Shown here piece by piece: positions 1 to 8,353 of a stretch of DNA of 64,000 bases. The DNA is taken from the NCBI GenBank assembly GCA_949840885.1, contig CATKYJ010000006.1:92915-156914 (forward strand), written 5' to 3'. The notes beneath the pieces were generated by a model. The model worked only from the letters and a program-made list of their open reading frames with translations. It was not told where the DNA came from and made no database searches. The stretch's first letter is position 1; every line of letters begins with the position of its first letter. Source of the stretch: an uncultured Acetatifactor sp. GTDB lineage: Bacteria; Bacillota; Clostridia; Lachnospirales; Lachnospiraceae. The position numbers and the translations under genes were made by a program.

Positions 1-833
1 GTACCGTATCCGAGACCTTTGAGTCCAACGGTTCTACCTCCATGGCATCCACCTGCGCTTCCTGTATGTCTCTGATGGCGGCAGGCGTGCCCATCAAGAA
101 GATGGTGGCGGGTATTTCCTGCGGTCTGGTAACCGGAGATACGGACGATGACTTTGTACTGCTCACGGATATCCAGGGCCTGGAGGACTTCTTCGGCGAC
201 ATGGACTTCAAGGTGACCGGTACCACAGAGGGTATCACAGCCATCCAGATGGATATCAAGATTCATGGCCTGACCAGACCCATCGTGGAGGGTGCCATTG
301 CCAGATGCAGAGAGGCAAGGCTGTTCATCATGGACAACTGCATGAAGCCCGCCATCTCCGCGCCCAGACCGGAGGTAGGGCCTTACGCGCCCAAGATTAT
401 TTCCATCCAGATCGATCCCGAGAAGATCGGGGATGTGGTTGGGCAGAGAGGAAAGACCATCAATGAGATCATTGCCCGCACAGGCGTCAAGATCGACATT
501 ACCGATGACGGCAATGTATCCGTATGCGGCACGGACAAGGAAATGATGGACAAGGCCGTAGAGATGGTGAAGATCATCGTGACGGATTTCGAGGAAGGCC
601 AGATCTTCAAGGGCAAGGTGGTTAGCATCAAGGAATTTGGCGCATTCTTGGAGTTTGCCCCCGGCAAGGAGGGAATGGTTCACATTTCCAAGATTGCAAG
701 AGAGAGAATCAACCGCGTGGAGGATGTGCTGACCCTGGGCGATGTGGTGACGGTGGTCTGCCTTGGCAAGGACAAGATGGGCAGAATCAGCTTCTCCATG
801 AAGGATGTGGCTCAGGAGCTGAGAAAAAGATAG
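1..833 (+). CDS. pnp: polyribonucleotide nucleotidyltransferase (PNPase), C-terminal part
   Basis: PNPase degrades RNA 3'->5' by phosphorolysis and works in mRNA turnover. The gene enters the window open at its 5' end; the frame runs from base 3 and gives 276 residues. It starts within the second RNase PH-like domain (SNGSTSMASTC is typical), then has a KH domain with a GQRG loop at about visible residues 134-176 and an S1 domain at about 201-271 (GKVVSIKEFGAF). The tail after S1 is short. A hairpin terminator follows directly, so tldD is probably a separate unit. Roughly the first 60% of the protein lies outside the window. Confidence 0.97.
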   Translation, partial: TVSETFESNGSTSMASTCASCMSLMAAGVPIKKMVAGISCGLVTGDTDDDFVLLTDIQGLEDFFGDMDFKVTGTTEGITAIQMDIKIHGLTRPIVEGAIARCREARLFIMDNCMKPAISAPRPEVGPYAPKIISIQIDPEKIGDVVGQRGKTINEIIARTGVKIDITDDGNVSVCGTDKEMMDKAVEMVKIIVTDFEEGQIFKGKVVSIKEFGAFLEFAPGKEGMVHISKIARERINRVEDVLTLGDVVTVVCLGKDKMGRISFSMKDVAQELRKR

Positions 834-835
834 CA

Positions 836-880
836 GATCAAAGAGGGAGGCTGCCGCGGTGGTCTCCCTTTGATTGTTTA
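836..880 (+). terminator. probable terminator after pnp
   Basis: An inverted repeat (ATCAAAGAGGGAG on the left, CTCCCTTTGAT on the right, with one bulge) encloses a short GC-rich loop. It is followed by a weak T-rich stretch (TTGTTTA). It sits directly after the pnp stop codon. Confidence 0.65.
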
Positions 881-904
881 TGAAGAAAGACAGGAGGTTA
901 TTCT

Positions 905-2284
905 ATGTTATCGAGAGAACTGGTAAAGGAAGCGCTGCGGCGGGCACTTGCAACCGGCGCTGACTACGCGGAGGTGTTCGCTGAGCACTCTCTGAACAAG
1001 AACATCAACATCATCTCCGGCAAGACGGACAAGATCGGGGATACGGTGATCGCCGGCGTTGGCATCCGGATTTTCAAGGGAACCAGATGCGTGTCGGGTT
1101 CCGCGTCCTCCCTGGATTCGGCAGCCGTCTTAAGCTGCGCTTCCAAGGTGGCTGACGCCCTGGCGGATACAGCCCTGGTTCAGGATATTGTCCTCAGAGA
1201 GCGTCTGTTTGGGGACATCCATCCGGTGAAGATTGTGCCAGGGGATGTGCGGAACGCGGAAAAGATTGCCTATCTGCGGGAGGCCTGCCTGGCTGCAAAG
1301 GACTACAGCGATGAGGTCAGCCAGGTCAGCGGCAACTACCTGGAGGTGGACCATAAGATTCTCATTGCTACCAGCGAGGGACTATTTGCCCAGGACAGGC
1401 AGATCCGCACCCGGGTCAGCGTCTCCTCCATTGCCAGCAAGGACGGGGAGAACCAGACAGGCGGCGAAAACCACGGAGCCAGGAAAGGACTGGAACTGTT
1501 CGAGGAATTCGATCCCAAGGCCATAGGAAAAGAGGCTTCCAGGCAGGCCGTCACGATGCTGCACGCGGGATATATCCAGGCGGGCAACATGCCCGTTGCC
1601 ATTGAGAACGGTTTCGGGGGCGTCATCTTCCATGAGGCCTGCGGCCATTCCCTGGAGGCATCCGGAGTAGCGCTTGGACAGTCCCAGTTCGCAGGAAAGC
1701 TGGGAGAGCAGATCGCCAATACAAAGGTCACGGCCATTGATGACGGCACTATCCCCAATTCCTGGGGCTCCGTGAACATTGACGATGAGGGGACTCCCGC
1801 TCAGAGGAATGTCCTTATTGAAAACGGCATCCTGAAGACCTATATGATAGACAAGCTCAACGGCCGCAGGATGGGCATGGCTTCCACCGGAAATTCCAGG
1901 CGGCAGAGCTATACCTTTGAGCCCACCTCCCGTATGACCAATACCTACATAGCGGCGGGAGAGGATGAAGACAAGGAAATCATCTCCTCCATAGAATACG
2001 GCCTTTATGCCAAGAGGATGGGCGGCGGTTCCGTAAATCCTGTGACAGGTCAGTTCAACTTTGCCGTGGACGAGGGCTATGTGATCCGCAACGGCGAGAT
2101 CTGCGAGCCTGTCCGCGGCGCAAGCCTGATTGGCAAGGGCTCGGAGATTTTGATGAACATCGATATGGTGGGAAAGAATGTGGCCAGAGCCCAGGGCATG
2201 TGCGGCGCCTCCTCCGGCAGCATTCCCACGGACGTGGGTCAGCCGCTGATTCGGGTTTCCTCTATTGTGGTAGGGGGACGCTGA
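905..2284 (+). CDS. tldD: metalloprotease TldD
   Basis: TldD is the zinc-binding subunit of the TldD/TldE protease, known for degrading unfolded peptides and for maturing some modified peptides such as microcin B17. The 459-aa protein has the family zinc motif HEACGH (HExxxH) at residues 243-248 and the C-terminal Cys ligand region MCGASSG near residue 433. The start has an AGGAGG site about 8 bases upstream. tldE follows after 65 bases, as expected for an operon of two subunits. No modified-peptide precursor gene is visible next to it. Confidence 0.96.
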   Translation: MLSRELVKEALRRALATGADYAEVFAEHSLNKNINIISGKTDKIGDTVIAGVGIRIFKGTRCVSGSASSLDSAAVLSCASKVADALADTALVQDIVLRERLFGDIHPVKIVPGDVRNAEKIAYLREACLAAKDYSDEVSQVSGNYLEVDHKILIATSEGLFAQDRQIRTRVSVSSIASKDGENQTGGENHGARKGLELFEEFDPKAIGKEASRQAVTMLHAGYIQAGNMPVAIENGFGGVIFHEACGHSLEASGVALGQSQFAGKLGEQIANTKVTAIDDGTIPNSWGSVNIDDEGTPAQRNVLIENGILKTYMIDKLNGRRMGMASTGNSRRQSYTFEPTSRMTNTYIAAGEDEDKEIISSIEYGLYAKRMGGGSVNPVTGQFNFAVDEGYVIRNGEICEPVRGASLIGKGSEILMNIDMVGKNVARAQGMCGASSGSIPTDVGQPLIRVSSIVVGGR

Positions 2285-2349
2285 GGATTTTCGCGGAGAT
2301 TGGACTTTACAGGAATATATGCCGGTGAATGGCGGAATGAGAGGTTAAA

Positions 2350-3729
2350 ATGACATATCAGGAGTTTAAGAAAGCCGTGATCAGATACGCCGGGGAAAAC
2401 GGGATCGCGGACTATGAGTTATATTATACCCAAAGCGAAATTACTTCCGTGGAAATATTTCAGGAAGAAGTAAAAGGATACAGCACGGAGGACAACTGCG
2501 GCGTGTGTTTCCGCTGCATCATAGACGGAAAAGCAGGCTATGCCTCCACGGAGAACCGCACGGAAGAGGAAGCAAAGTCCCTGGTTCTCAGGGCGCTGGA
2601 CAACGCTGCCTCCATTGAGAGCGAGGAGAAAGCTTTCATCCATGAAAAAGGAGATGAGTATGCCGTGCTGGAGGAGAGCAGGATGACGCAGCCCACAGGC
2701 GTTGAACTGACAAACGCGGCACTGACGCTCCAGAGGGAGCTGTACCAGGCGGATGAGAGGGTGGCTGACGGCACCCAGGCTTACATGGCCTATGGAGGGG
2801 AAAAGTGTGCCCTTTACAATTCCAACGGCCTGGATCTGGAGGACAAAGTGGCTTTCTCCATGTGCTACGCCTTACCGATTGTGGCGGCTGGCGGAGAGAT
2901 GTATGACGGTCATGAGACGAAGAGGGGCGACCTGAAAGAGTTTGACCTAAAGGCCATCGCCGCGGATGCGGTGGAAAATGCAGTGTCCACCATCGGAGCG
3001 GACAGCGTGCCCAGCGGAAAGTACACCATAGTATTTTCCAATAAGACCATGGCTACGCTGCTGATGACCTATTCTTCCGTCTTCTCAGCGGAAGCGGCTC
3101 AGAAAGGCATGTCTTTGCTGAATGGAAAAGAAGGGGAAAAGATCGCGGCAGATTTTGTCACTATCGTGGATGACCCTATGTATCATGATAATGTGATAAA
3201 ATGGACTTTTGACGGAGAGGGCGTGGCTACCTATGCGAAAAACGTAGTGGAGGACGGCGTCCTGGTTACATTGCTCCACAATCTCAAGACTGCGGCAAAG
3301 GCAGGGGTGAAGTCTACCGGAAATGCCGGAAGACCCTCCTATGCGTCCGTCATCGGCGTCAGCCCCTTTACCTTTTACATTCAGCCTGCTGCCGGGACAA
3401 CCGAGGATATGCCGGAGGGCAGAAAGCCTGCAAAAGTGCCTGGAGAGCTGCTCCGGAAAGCGCAGACAGGCATCTTTGTCACCGAGGTGACAGGTCTTCA
3501 CGCAGGCGCAAATCCCGTCACAGGGGACTTTTCCCTGTCAGCTAAGGGTTTTTTGATCGCCCAGGGAGAAAAAGCCGCTCCCATCAAGAACTTTACCGTG
3601 TCCGGTAATTTCTTCGATCTGCTCAAGAATGTGGAGGCTTTGGGCAGCGATCTGGATTTTGTCCAGGGAACGTACGGCTCCCCCTCCATTTTGGTCAGAG
3701 ATCTGGCCATTGCGGGCAAAGATGCGTAA
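2350..3729 (+). CDS. tldE: TldE/PmbA family protein
   Basis: This is the partner subunit of TldD, also 459 aa. It belongs to the same fold family but lacks the HExxxH zinc motif, as TldE/PmbA proteins do. Known complexes are TldD-TldE heterodimers in which only TldD is catalytic. It lies 65 bases downstream of tldD with a GAGG ribosome site and ends in a strong terminator, so tldD-tldE is likely a two-gene operon. Confidence 0.94.
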   Translation: MTYQEFKKAVIRYAGENGIADYELYYTQSEITSVEIFQEEVKGYSTEDNCGVCFRCIIDGKAGYASTENRTEEEAKSLVLRALDNAASIESEEKAFIHEKGDEYAVLEESRMTQPTGVELTNAALTLQRELYQADERVADGTQAYMAYGGEKCALYNSNGLDLEDKVAFSMCYALPIVAAGGEMYDGHETKRGDLKEFDLKAIAADAVENAVSTIGADSVPSGKYTIVFSNKTMATLLMTYSSVFSAEAAQKGMSLLNGKEGEKIAADFVTIVDDPMYHDNVIKWTFDGEGVATYAKNVVEDGVLVTLLHNLKTAAKAGVKSTGNAGRPSYASVIGVSPFTFYIQPAAGTTEDMPEGRKPAKVPGELLRKAQTGIFVTEVTGLHAGANPVTGDFSLSAKGFLIAQGEKAAPIKNFTVSGNFFDLLKNVEALGSDLDFVQGTYGSPSILVRDLAIAGKDA

Positions 3730-3740
3730 GAGAAGTGCAG

Positions 3741-3777
3741 AGCGCATGGCGGCAGTTGCCGCCATGCGCTTTTTTTA
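3741..3777 (+). terminator. strong intrinsic terminator after tldE
   Basis: A perfect 14-bp stem (AGCGCATGGCGGCA paired with TGCCGCCATGCGCT) with a 2-base loop is followed by seven T residues. It begins just 12 bases after the tldE stop. Confidence 0.93.
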
Positions 3778-3799
3778 AACTTAATTTATAGTTATTTAA

Positions 3800-3827
3800 T
3801 TGTATTTCCTACAAAAAAGTTTAAAAT
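3800..3827 (+). promoter_or_regulatory. candidate sigma-A promoter for the 3881-5992 genes
   Basis: A -35 box TTGTAT and a -10 box TAAAAT are separated by 16 bases. They lie in an AT-rich stretch between the tldE terminator and the zinc-ribbon membrane protein gene. Confidence 0.5.
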
Positions 3828-3880
3828 GTTACATAGTGAGCGCAGGCGTGTTTTGGTCATTTTTGTGAGGAGGAATTTAT

Positions 3881-4273
3881 ATGAGAGAAAAGCTGCAGCG
3901 TTTTATGTGGGGACGTTATGGGACGGACCGTTTCAATCAGTTTCTGATGTTCGTCGCCATCGTCTGCCTGCTGATTTCCTTTTTGGGGGGAGGGATGTTC
4001 TATCTGCTGGCCACTGCGGTTATGATATACGCGTACTTCAGGATGTTCTCCAGAAATGTAAGTAAGCGCTCGCTGGAGAATCAGTGGTACCTCAAACGGG
4101 AGATGAAAGTCAGGAGCTTTTTTGGGAAGAAGAAAAAAGAACTGGCGCAGCATAAGGAATACCATATCTATAGATGCCCTAACTGCAGACAGAAGATCCG
4201 TGTGCCCAGGGGAAGGGGCAGGATCGCCATCACCTGTAAAAAATGCGGAAAAGAATTTATCAAAAAGAGCTGA
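3881..4273 (+). CDS. small membrane protein with C-terminal zinc ribbon
   Basis: A 130-aa protein of unknown function. Residues about 18-52 form two hydrophobic segments separated by a Gly-rich turn. A basic cytoplasmic stretch follows, and the C-terminus carries two CxxC pairs (CPNC near residue 99 and CKKC about 20 residues later), a typical zinc ribbon. The start has a good AGGAGG site. It opens a set with the DUF5685 and J-domain genes, each a few tens of bases apart, which suggests one transcript. A role in membrane-linked protein or RNA handling is only inference. Confidence 0.82.
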   Translation: MREKLQRFMWGRYGTDRFNQFLMFVAIVCLLISFLGGGMFYLLATAVMIYAYFRMFSRNVSKRSLENQWYLKREMKVRSFFGKKKKELAQHKEYHIYRCPNCRQKIRVPRGRGRIAITCKKCGKEFIKKS

Positions 4274-4306
4274 GAACAGATTCCGGGATGTCCGTGGAGG
4301 TATGAG

Positions 4307-5167
4307 ATGTTCGGATATATCACTGTAAACAAAGCAGAAATGAAGTTCAGGGAATTTGGCGTATACCAGTCCTATTACTGCGGCATCTGCAGGGACCTGA
4401 AAAGGAAATACGGCGTCTGCGGACAGATTTCCCTAAGCTATGATATGACCTTTCTGGCTGTTCTGCTGACAGGCCTCTATGAGCCTAAGACCCTCCAGGG
4501 AAGCTGTAAGTGCATCGCCCACCCCTTTGAGGATCATCCTACCAGGAATAATGTCTTTACGGAATATGCGGCGGACATGAACATACTGTTCGCATACTAT
4601 AAATGTCAGGATGACTGGGAGGATGAGAGAAAGATTTTAAAGCTTGCCTATGGCAAACTGCTGGAGGGAAAGACAGGGCGGCTGAAGAAAATTTACGCGG
4701 ACAAGATTCGGACCATAAACCTGCTGATGCAGGACTTCTCGGATGCGGAGAAGGAAAACGATGCGGACATCGATGCCCTGGCGGGGCTGTTCGGCAGGGT
4801 CATGGCGGAGGTCATGGTGGCCAGGGAGGATGAATGGGCCGAGAGCCTGCGCAGGCTTGGATTTTTCCTGGGGAAATTTATCTACCTCTGCGATGCCTAT
4901 GAGGACGTGGAGGAGGATATCCGGAAAGGGACGCCGAATCCTTTAAAGCCCAGGTACTCAAACGCTGATTTCGAGGAGGAGTGCAGGACCATACTCACCA
5001 TGATGATATCGGAGTGCTGCAAGGAATTTGAGAAGCTCCCCATTCTGGAGAATGTGGAGATCCTCCGCAACATCCTTTATTCCGGCGTCTGGGGCAGGTA
5101 CGAGGCTGTCCGGGAAAAAAGGCAGCAAAAGCAGGCCGGTGAGGCCGCTGCAGGGAGCGAGTCGTGA
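4307..5167 (+). CDS. DUF5685 family protein
   Basis: A 286-aa protein resembling DUF5685 (N-terminus MFGYITVNKAEMK, then YYCGICRDLK). The family is found in Clostridia and has no established function. An early CxxC and further Cys residues in the first 75 residues could bind metal. The rest looks mainly helical and acidic with a basic C-terminal tail. It lies 33 bases after the zinc-ribbon membrane protein and about 57 bases before the J-domain gene. The constant company of a J protein hints at a chaperone-linked role, which is inference. Confidence 0.85.
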   Translation: MFGYITVNKAEMKFREFGVYQSYYCGICRDLKRKYGVCGQISLSYDMTFLAVLLTGLYEPKTLQGSCKCIAHPFEDHPTRNNVFTEYAADMNILFAYYKCQDDWEDERKILKLAYGKLLEGKTGRLKKIYADKIRTINLLMQDFSDAEKENDADIDALAGLFGRVMAEVMVAREDEWAESLRRLGFFLGKFIYLCDAYEDVEEDIRKGTPNPLKPRYSNADFEEECRTILTMMISECCKEFEKLPILENVEILRNILYSGVWGRYEAVREKRQQKQAGEAAAGSES

Positions 5168-5224
5168 CAGAGCCGTCTGCGGAGATTGCGGGCGGCTGAC
5201 ATCTGTCCGGGAAACGAGGAAACC

Positions 5225-5992
5225 ATGTACGATCCTTATAGTGTGTTAGGCATAAGCAGAAATGCTTCCGAGGAAGAGATCAAAAAAGCATATAAGGCGC
5301 TGAGCCGCAGGTATCATCCCGATGCCAATGTGAACAATCCCAACAAGGATCAGGCGGAGGAGAAATTCAAGGAGATCCAGTCGGCTTACCAGCAGATCAT
5401 GAAAGAGCGTACTTCCGGATACGGCGGCAGTTATGGTGGCGGCTATGGCGGAAACGGCTATTCAGGCGGCGGCTATGGCAGGAGTGGCGGTTCGGGCGGC
5501 CAGGGCGGCGGGTACGGCGGAGGCGGGTCGTTCTGGGGCTTCGGCGGTCCTTTTGGAGGCTTCGGCGGTTTTGGCCAGGGGATGGACACTGGCTATGAGG
5601 AGAACAATTATATACGCTCTGCGGGCAACTATATCCGAAACGGCTATTACAGGGAGGCCAGGACTACCCTGGACGGCATGAACGAGCGGGATAGAAGCGC
5701 CAGATGGTACTACTACAGCGCCATTGCCCATTCCGGGCTGGGGAATAATGTGGCGGCGCTGGAGCACGCGAAGCGTGCCCTGAGCCTGGAACCGGACAAT
5801 ATGGACTATCGTAATCTCGTGCAGCAGTTCGAGAACGGCGGCAGTTGGTATGAGCAGAGGCAGGCCCAGTACGGGTATCCCACCTCCGGCATGGGGAATC
5901 TCTGTGCCAGGTGGGTCTGTACCTTTATGATGTGCAACATGTGCTGCTTCGGGGGAGGGTGCTGCGGCGGCCATGGGATGTATTATTACTGA
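5225..5992 (+). CDS. J-domain (DnaJ-like) protein with Gly-rich linker, TPR-like region and Cys-rich tail
   Basis: A 255-aa co-chaperone-like protein. Residues 1-65 form a J domain with the HPD motif at 31-33, which activates Hsp70 ATPase in known J proteins. Residues about 70-125 are a Gly/Tyr/Ser-rich linker. The region from about 135 to 205 reads like paired TPR-type helices ([18 protein letters not shown]). The last 25 residues hold about seven Cys, including CNMCC and GGCCGG, a possible metal site or membrane anchor. The start at 5225 is chosen because the J domain begins there and a GAGGAA site precedes it. Confidence 0.88.
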   Translation: MYDPYSVLGISRNASEEEIKKAYKALSRRYHPDANVNNPNKDQAEEKFKEIQSAYQQIMKERTSGYGGSYGGGYGGNGYSGGGYGRSGGSGGQGGGYGGGGSFWGFGGPFGGFGGFGQGMDTGYEENNYIRSAGNYIRNGYYREARTTLDGMNERDRSARWYYYSAIAHSGLGNNVAALEHAKRALSLEPDNMDYRNLVQQFENGGSWYEQRQAQYGYPTSGMGNLCARWVCTFMMCNMCCFGGGCCGGHGMYYY

Positions 5993-6058
5993 GGCGGCAC
6001 AACGAAACTTATGATTGAAGAGAATTTAAGAGAGTTTTAAGGTACTTAAAATTTCATA

Positions 6059-6086
6059 CAATAGAATCTAAAGGCAGATTCTATTG
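6059..6086. other. perfect 11-bp inverted repeat downstream of the J-protein gene
   Basis: CAATAGAATCT and its exact complement flank a 6-base loop. No T-run follows, so it is either a weak terminator, an RNA stabiliser for the upstream transcript, or a binding site ahead of the promoter at 6119. Confidence 0.5.
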
Positions 6087-6118
6087 TCAAAGTGCTATAA
6101 TTTGCCTGTTTAAAGCTG

Positions 6119-6147
6119 TTGACAAATGGGGACATAAGTTTTATTCT
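6119..6147 (+). promoter_or_regulatory. promoter with consensus -35 box
   Basis: TTGACA and TATTCT are separated by exactly 17 bases. Transcription from here would cover the small ORF at 6190 and then meet the hairpin/T-run at 6228-6261. Confidence 0.6.
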
Positions 6148-6189
6148 ATTATACATGGAAAGAACGTATGTTCTAAAAGGAGGCGCGCG

Positions 6190-6294
6190 ATGGAAAGAAG
6201 AACAGGCAGAAGAAAGAGACTTGGCTGCGGCAGAGGTGAAAGGCGTCTGCCGTGGTTTTTTGCGCTTAATATAGCTTGCAAGTGCAGCTTTTGA
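6190..6294 (+). CDS. candidate 34-aa Arg/Cys-rich small protein or leader peptide
   Basis: A short ORF with an ideal AGGAGG site 6 bases before ATG. It encodes 34 residues with Arg/Lys clusters (MERRTGRRKR at the N-terminus, GERR in the middle) and three Cys. A promoter sits about 45 bases upstream, and a terminator-like hairpin lies inside the coding sequence. This layout resembles a regulatory leader peptide, or a short RNA whose ribosome site is accidental. I recognise no family. The next gene (6404) has its own promoter. Confidence 0.4.
   Translation: MERRTGRRKRLGCGRGERRLPWFFALNIACKCSF
6228..6261 (+). terminator. terminator-like hairpin inside the small ORF
   Basis: CGGCAGA and TCTGCCG form a perfect 7-bp stem around an 11-base loop. 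A run of six T residues follows 3 bases later. Being within the 34-aa ORF, it could be controlled by translation. Confidence 0.55.
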
Positions 6295-6338
6295 GATTGA
6301 TTCAGAGATAAATTTTAGGGACAAATGACAGGAATCGC

Positions 6339-6367
6339 ATGACATTTGGAAGAAATAGGGGTATACT
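6339..6367 (+). promoter_or_regulatory. promoter for the DUF1653 gene
   Basis: ATGACA and TATACT are separated by 17 bases, each one mismatch from consensus. They end 36 bases before the start codon at 6404. Confidence 0.65.
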
Positions 6368-6403
6368 TTCTGTAGGAAAAGAATCAGAAAGGAGCTTCCG
6401 GAA

Positions 6404-7108
6404 ATGTCATTTATTCCAAAACCACAGGAAATCTATAAACATTTTAAGGGAAATCTGTATCAGGTGACGGCTGTCGCAGAGCATACGGAGACAGGGGAAC
6501 AGTTGGTGATCTATCAGGCGCTTTACGGGGACTTTAAGATCTACGCCAGACCTCTGGCCATGTTCGTAAGTAAAGTGGACAGGGAGAAATATCCCGATGC
6601 AGGACAGGAGTTTCGGTTTGAACTGCAGGGGCCTGAGGCCGTAAGGCAGCGGGCTTTCACTGAGGAGCCGGGGGTCTCTTTGAACGCTGTATGGGGTCAG
6701 GCCCCTGGTGGGGAGGAGCCGGCACACACCGGGGAAAGGGCTGAGCCGAAGAAACTGGCAGATACCGGAGAAGAAGCTGCCTGGGAGAGGCGGACCGGCG
6801 CGGAGGAAACCGCTGCTTTGCACGGGCGAACCGATGCAGAGGCTGCCGGCGGCGGGGAAGCCGCGGGCACGGCAGGTCAGGGCGAGGAGCTGGATCCCAT
6901 GGTGATGGAATTTCTGGACTCCGACAGCTATGAGCAGCGTCTGAACATCCTGGCCGGACTGCATCACAGGATTACGGACGAAATGATCACCACCATGGCA
7001 ATCGCCAGCGACATTGAGATCGATGACGGGGACATAGAGGAACGCTACGAGTCCCTGCGCACCTGTCTGCTGACTTTGGAGAGATACGAGTGCAACCGGC
7101 TGAGATGA
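6404..7108 (+). CDS. DUF1653 domain-containing protein
   Basis: A 234-aa protein. The N-terminal ~70 residues match the DUF1653 pattern (YKHFKGNLYQV, then VIYQALYGD and ARPLAMF), a small beta-rich domain of unknown function. Residues about 95-165 are a Glu/Ala/Gly/Thr-rich low-complexity linker made of degenerate short repeats. The C-terminal 70 residues are acidic and helical, ending in a region that reads as a second conserved segment. An AAGGAG site lies ahead of ATG. The linker looks like local repeat expansion between two ordered parts. Confidence 0.8.
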   Translation: MSFIPKPQEIYKHFKGNLYQVTAVAEHTETGEQLVIYQALYGDFKIYARPLAMFVSKVDREKYPDAGQEFRFELQGPEAVRQRAFTEEPGVSLNAVWGQAPGGEEPAHTGERAEPKKLADTGEEAAWERRTGAEETAALHGRTDAEAAGGGEAAGTAGQGEELDPMVMEFLDSDSYEQRLNILAGLHHRITDEMITTMAIASDIEIDDGDIEERYESLRTCLLTLERYECNRLR

Positions 7109-7165
7109 GGCGCTTCTCCAGGTGCTTCCCTTGAAATGCGGCGGACGGCATAAAATGGCCGGTGC

Positions 7166-7235
7166 GGGCGAAAGCCTGTCTGGCCGGTATGGACGAAAGC
7201 CTGGCTGGCACAGACGAAAGCCGGCCGGCGCGGGG
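7166..7235. repeat. three degenerate direct repeats before the nucleotidase gene
   Basis: The core CGAAAGCC occurs at 7169, 7194 and 7215, each time followed by a similar G/C-rich stretch (TGTCTGGCCGG, TGGCTGGCA, GGCCGG). Spacing is 25 and then 21 bases. The array fills most of the gap between two genes. Confidence 0.6.
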
Positions 7236-7254
7236 ACACGGAAAGGAGAGGCAT

Positions 7255-8265
7255 ATGACACATCAGCAGGAAAACAAAATGGTGATAGGGGTCTCTTCCA
7301 GGGCTCTTTTCGACCTGACCGTAGAGAATGAAATCTTTGAGAGAGACGGACTGAGGGCGTACTGCAGCTATCAGGTGGAGCACGAACAGGATATCCTAAA
7401 GCCGGGTCCCGGCTTTGGGCTTATCAAGTCCCTGCTGAAGCTGAACGCGTACAGGCCCGGGAAGAGGCTGGTGGACGTCATCATTATGTCCCGCAACAGC
7501 CCGGACAGTTCCCTCAGGGTGTTCAACTCCATCGCACATTACGGCCTTGACATAACCCGTTCCGTGCTGGTGAGCGGCGCCTCGCTGGCTCCATACCTGG
7601 CGGCGTTCCACACGGACTTGTTCCTATCGGCCTATGAGGACGATGTGAGGAGCGCCATTGACAGCGGCATAGCAGCGGGCATTATCTGCACGGAACACAA
7701 GATTCAGGGCATTTTGCCGCAGCCGGGTACGGTGCCCCAGCGGGAAGAAAGCGGCCGGGCGCAGGTAATTCCCATGACGCCCAGGCCACATCCCGAGATA
7801 CGCATCGCCTTTGACGGGGATGCGGTGCTCTTTACGGATGAGTCGGAGATGATTTTCAAGGAAAAGGGACTGAGCGCCTTTGAGGAGAATGAGCGCAATC
7901 GCGCCAGGGAGCCTCTTGCGGAGGGACCCTTTGCCAGCTTCTTAAAAAAGCTTTCCGGGCTGCAGCGGGAGCTGGGGGCGGAGGACTGTCCTATCCGGAC
8001 GGCGCTGGTGACCTCCCGGTGTGCTCCGGCCCATGAGCGCGTGCTGCGCACCATGCGGGCCTGGAACGTGCGGATGGACGAGGCGTTTTTCTTAGGAGGC
8101 CTGGAGAAACGGGATGTGCTGAAAGCTTTCGGCGCGCAGATATTTTTTGACGACCAGTCAGTACATACCCTGAGCGCCGCCCAGTCCGTGCCTGCAGCCA
8201 GGGTGCCTTACGGCAGGGCAGCAGGAGGGCCCCATTCCCTGGGGGAAAGCCTGGCCGAGAAATGA
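7255..8265 (+). CDS. 5'-nucleotidase, PF06189 type
   Basis: A 336-aa protein resembling the bacterial cytosolic 5'-nucleotidase family PF06189, which removes phosphate from nucleoside monophosphates. Recognisable segments are MVIGVSSRALFDL near the N-terminus, VIIMSRNSPDSSLRVFNS, and the HAD-like DGDAVLF and FFDDQ segments. The start at 7255 is chosen for its GGAGAGG site; the frame is open further upstream through the repeat region, but no good ribosome site is there. A short insertion around residues 165-185 is the only variable stretch. It is likely a house-keeping salvage enzyme. Confidence 0.85.
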   Translation: MTHQQENKMVIGVSSRALFDLTVENEIFERDGLRAYCSYQVEHEQDILKPGPGFGLIKSLLKLNAYRPGKRLVDVIIMSRNSPDSSLRVFNSIAHYGLDITRSVLVSGASLAPYLAAFHTDLFLSAYEDDVRSAIDSGIAAGIICTEHKIQGILPQPGTVPQREESGRAQVIPMTPRPHPEIRIAFDGDAVLFTDESEMIFKEKGLSAFEENERNRAREPLAEGPFASFLKKLSGLQRELGAEDCPIRTALVTSRCAPAHERVLRTMRAWNVRMDEAFFLGGLEKRDVLKAFGAQIFFDDQSVHTLSAAQSVPAARVPYGRAAGGPHSLGESLAEK

Positions 8266-8353
8266 TAAGAGTTTTCTGCGATAGCTGGTACTGGAGGGGC
8301 TGCTGCGGAACTGGAATGAGAAGGAAACGCAATAAGGAGATAAAAATTCCCAG

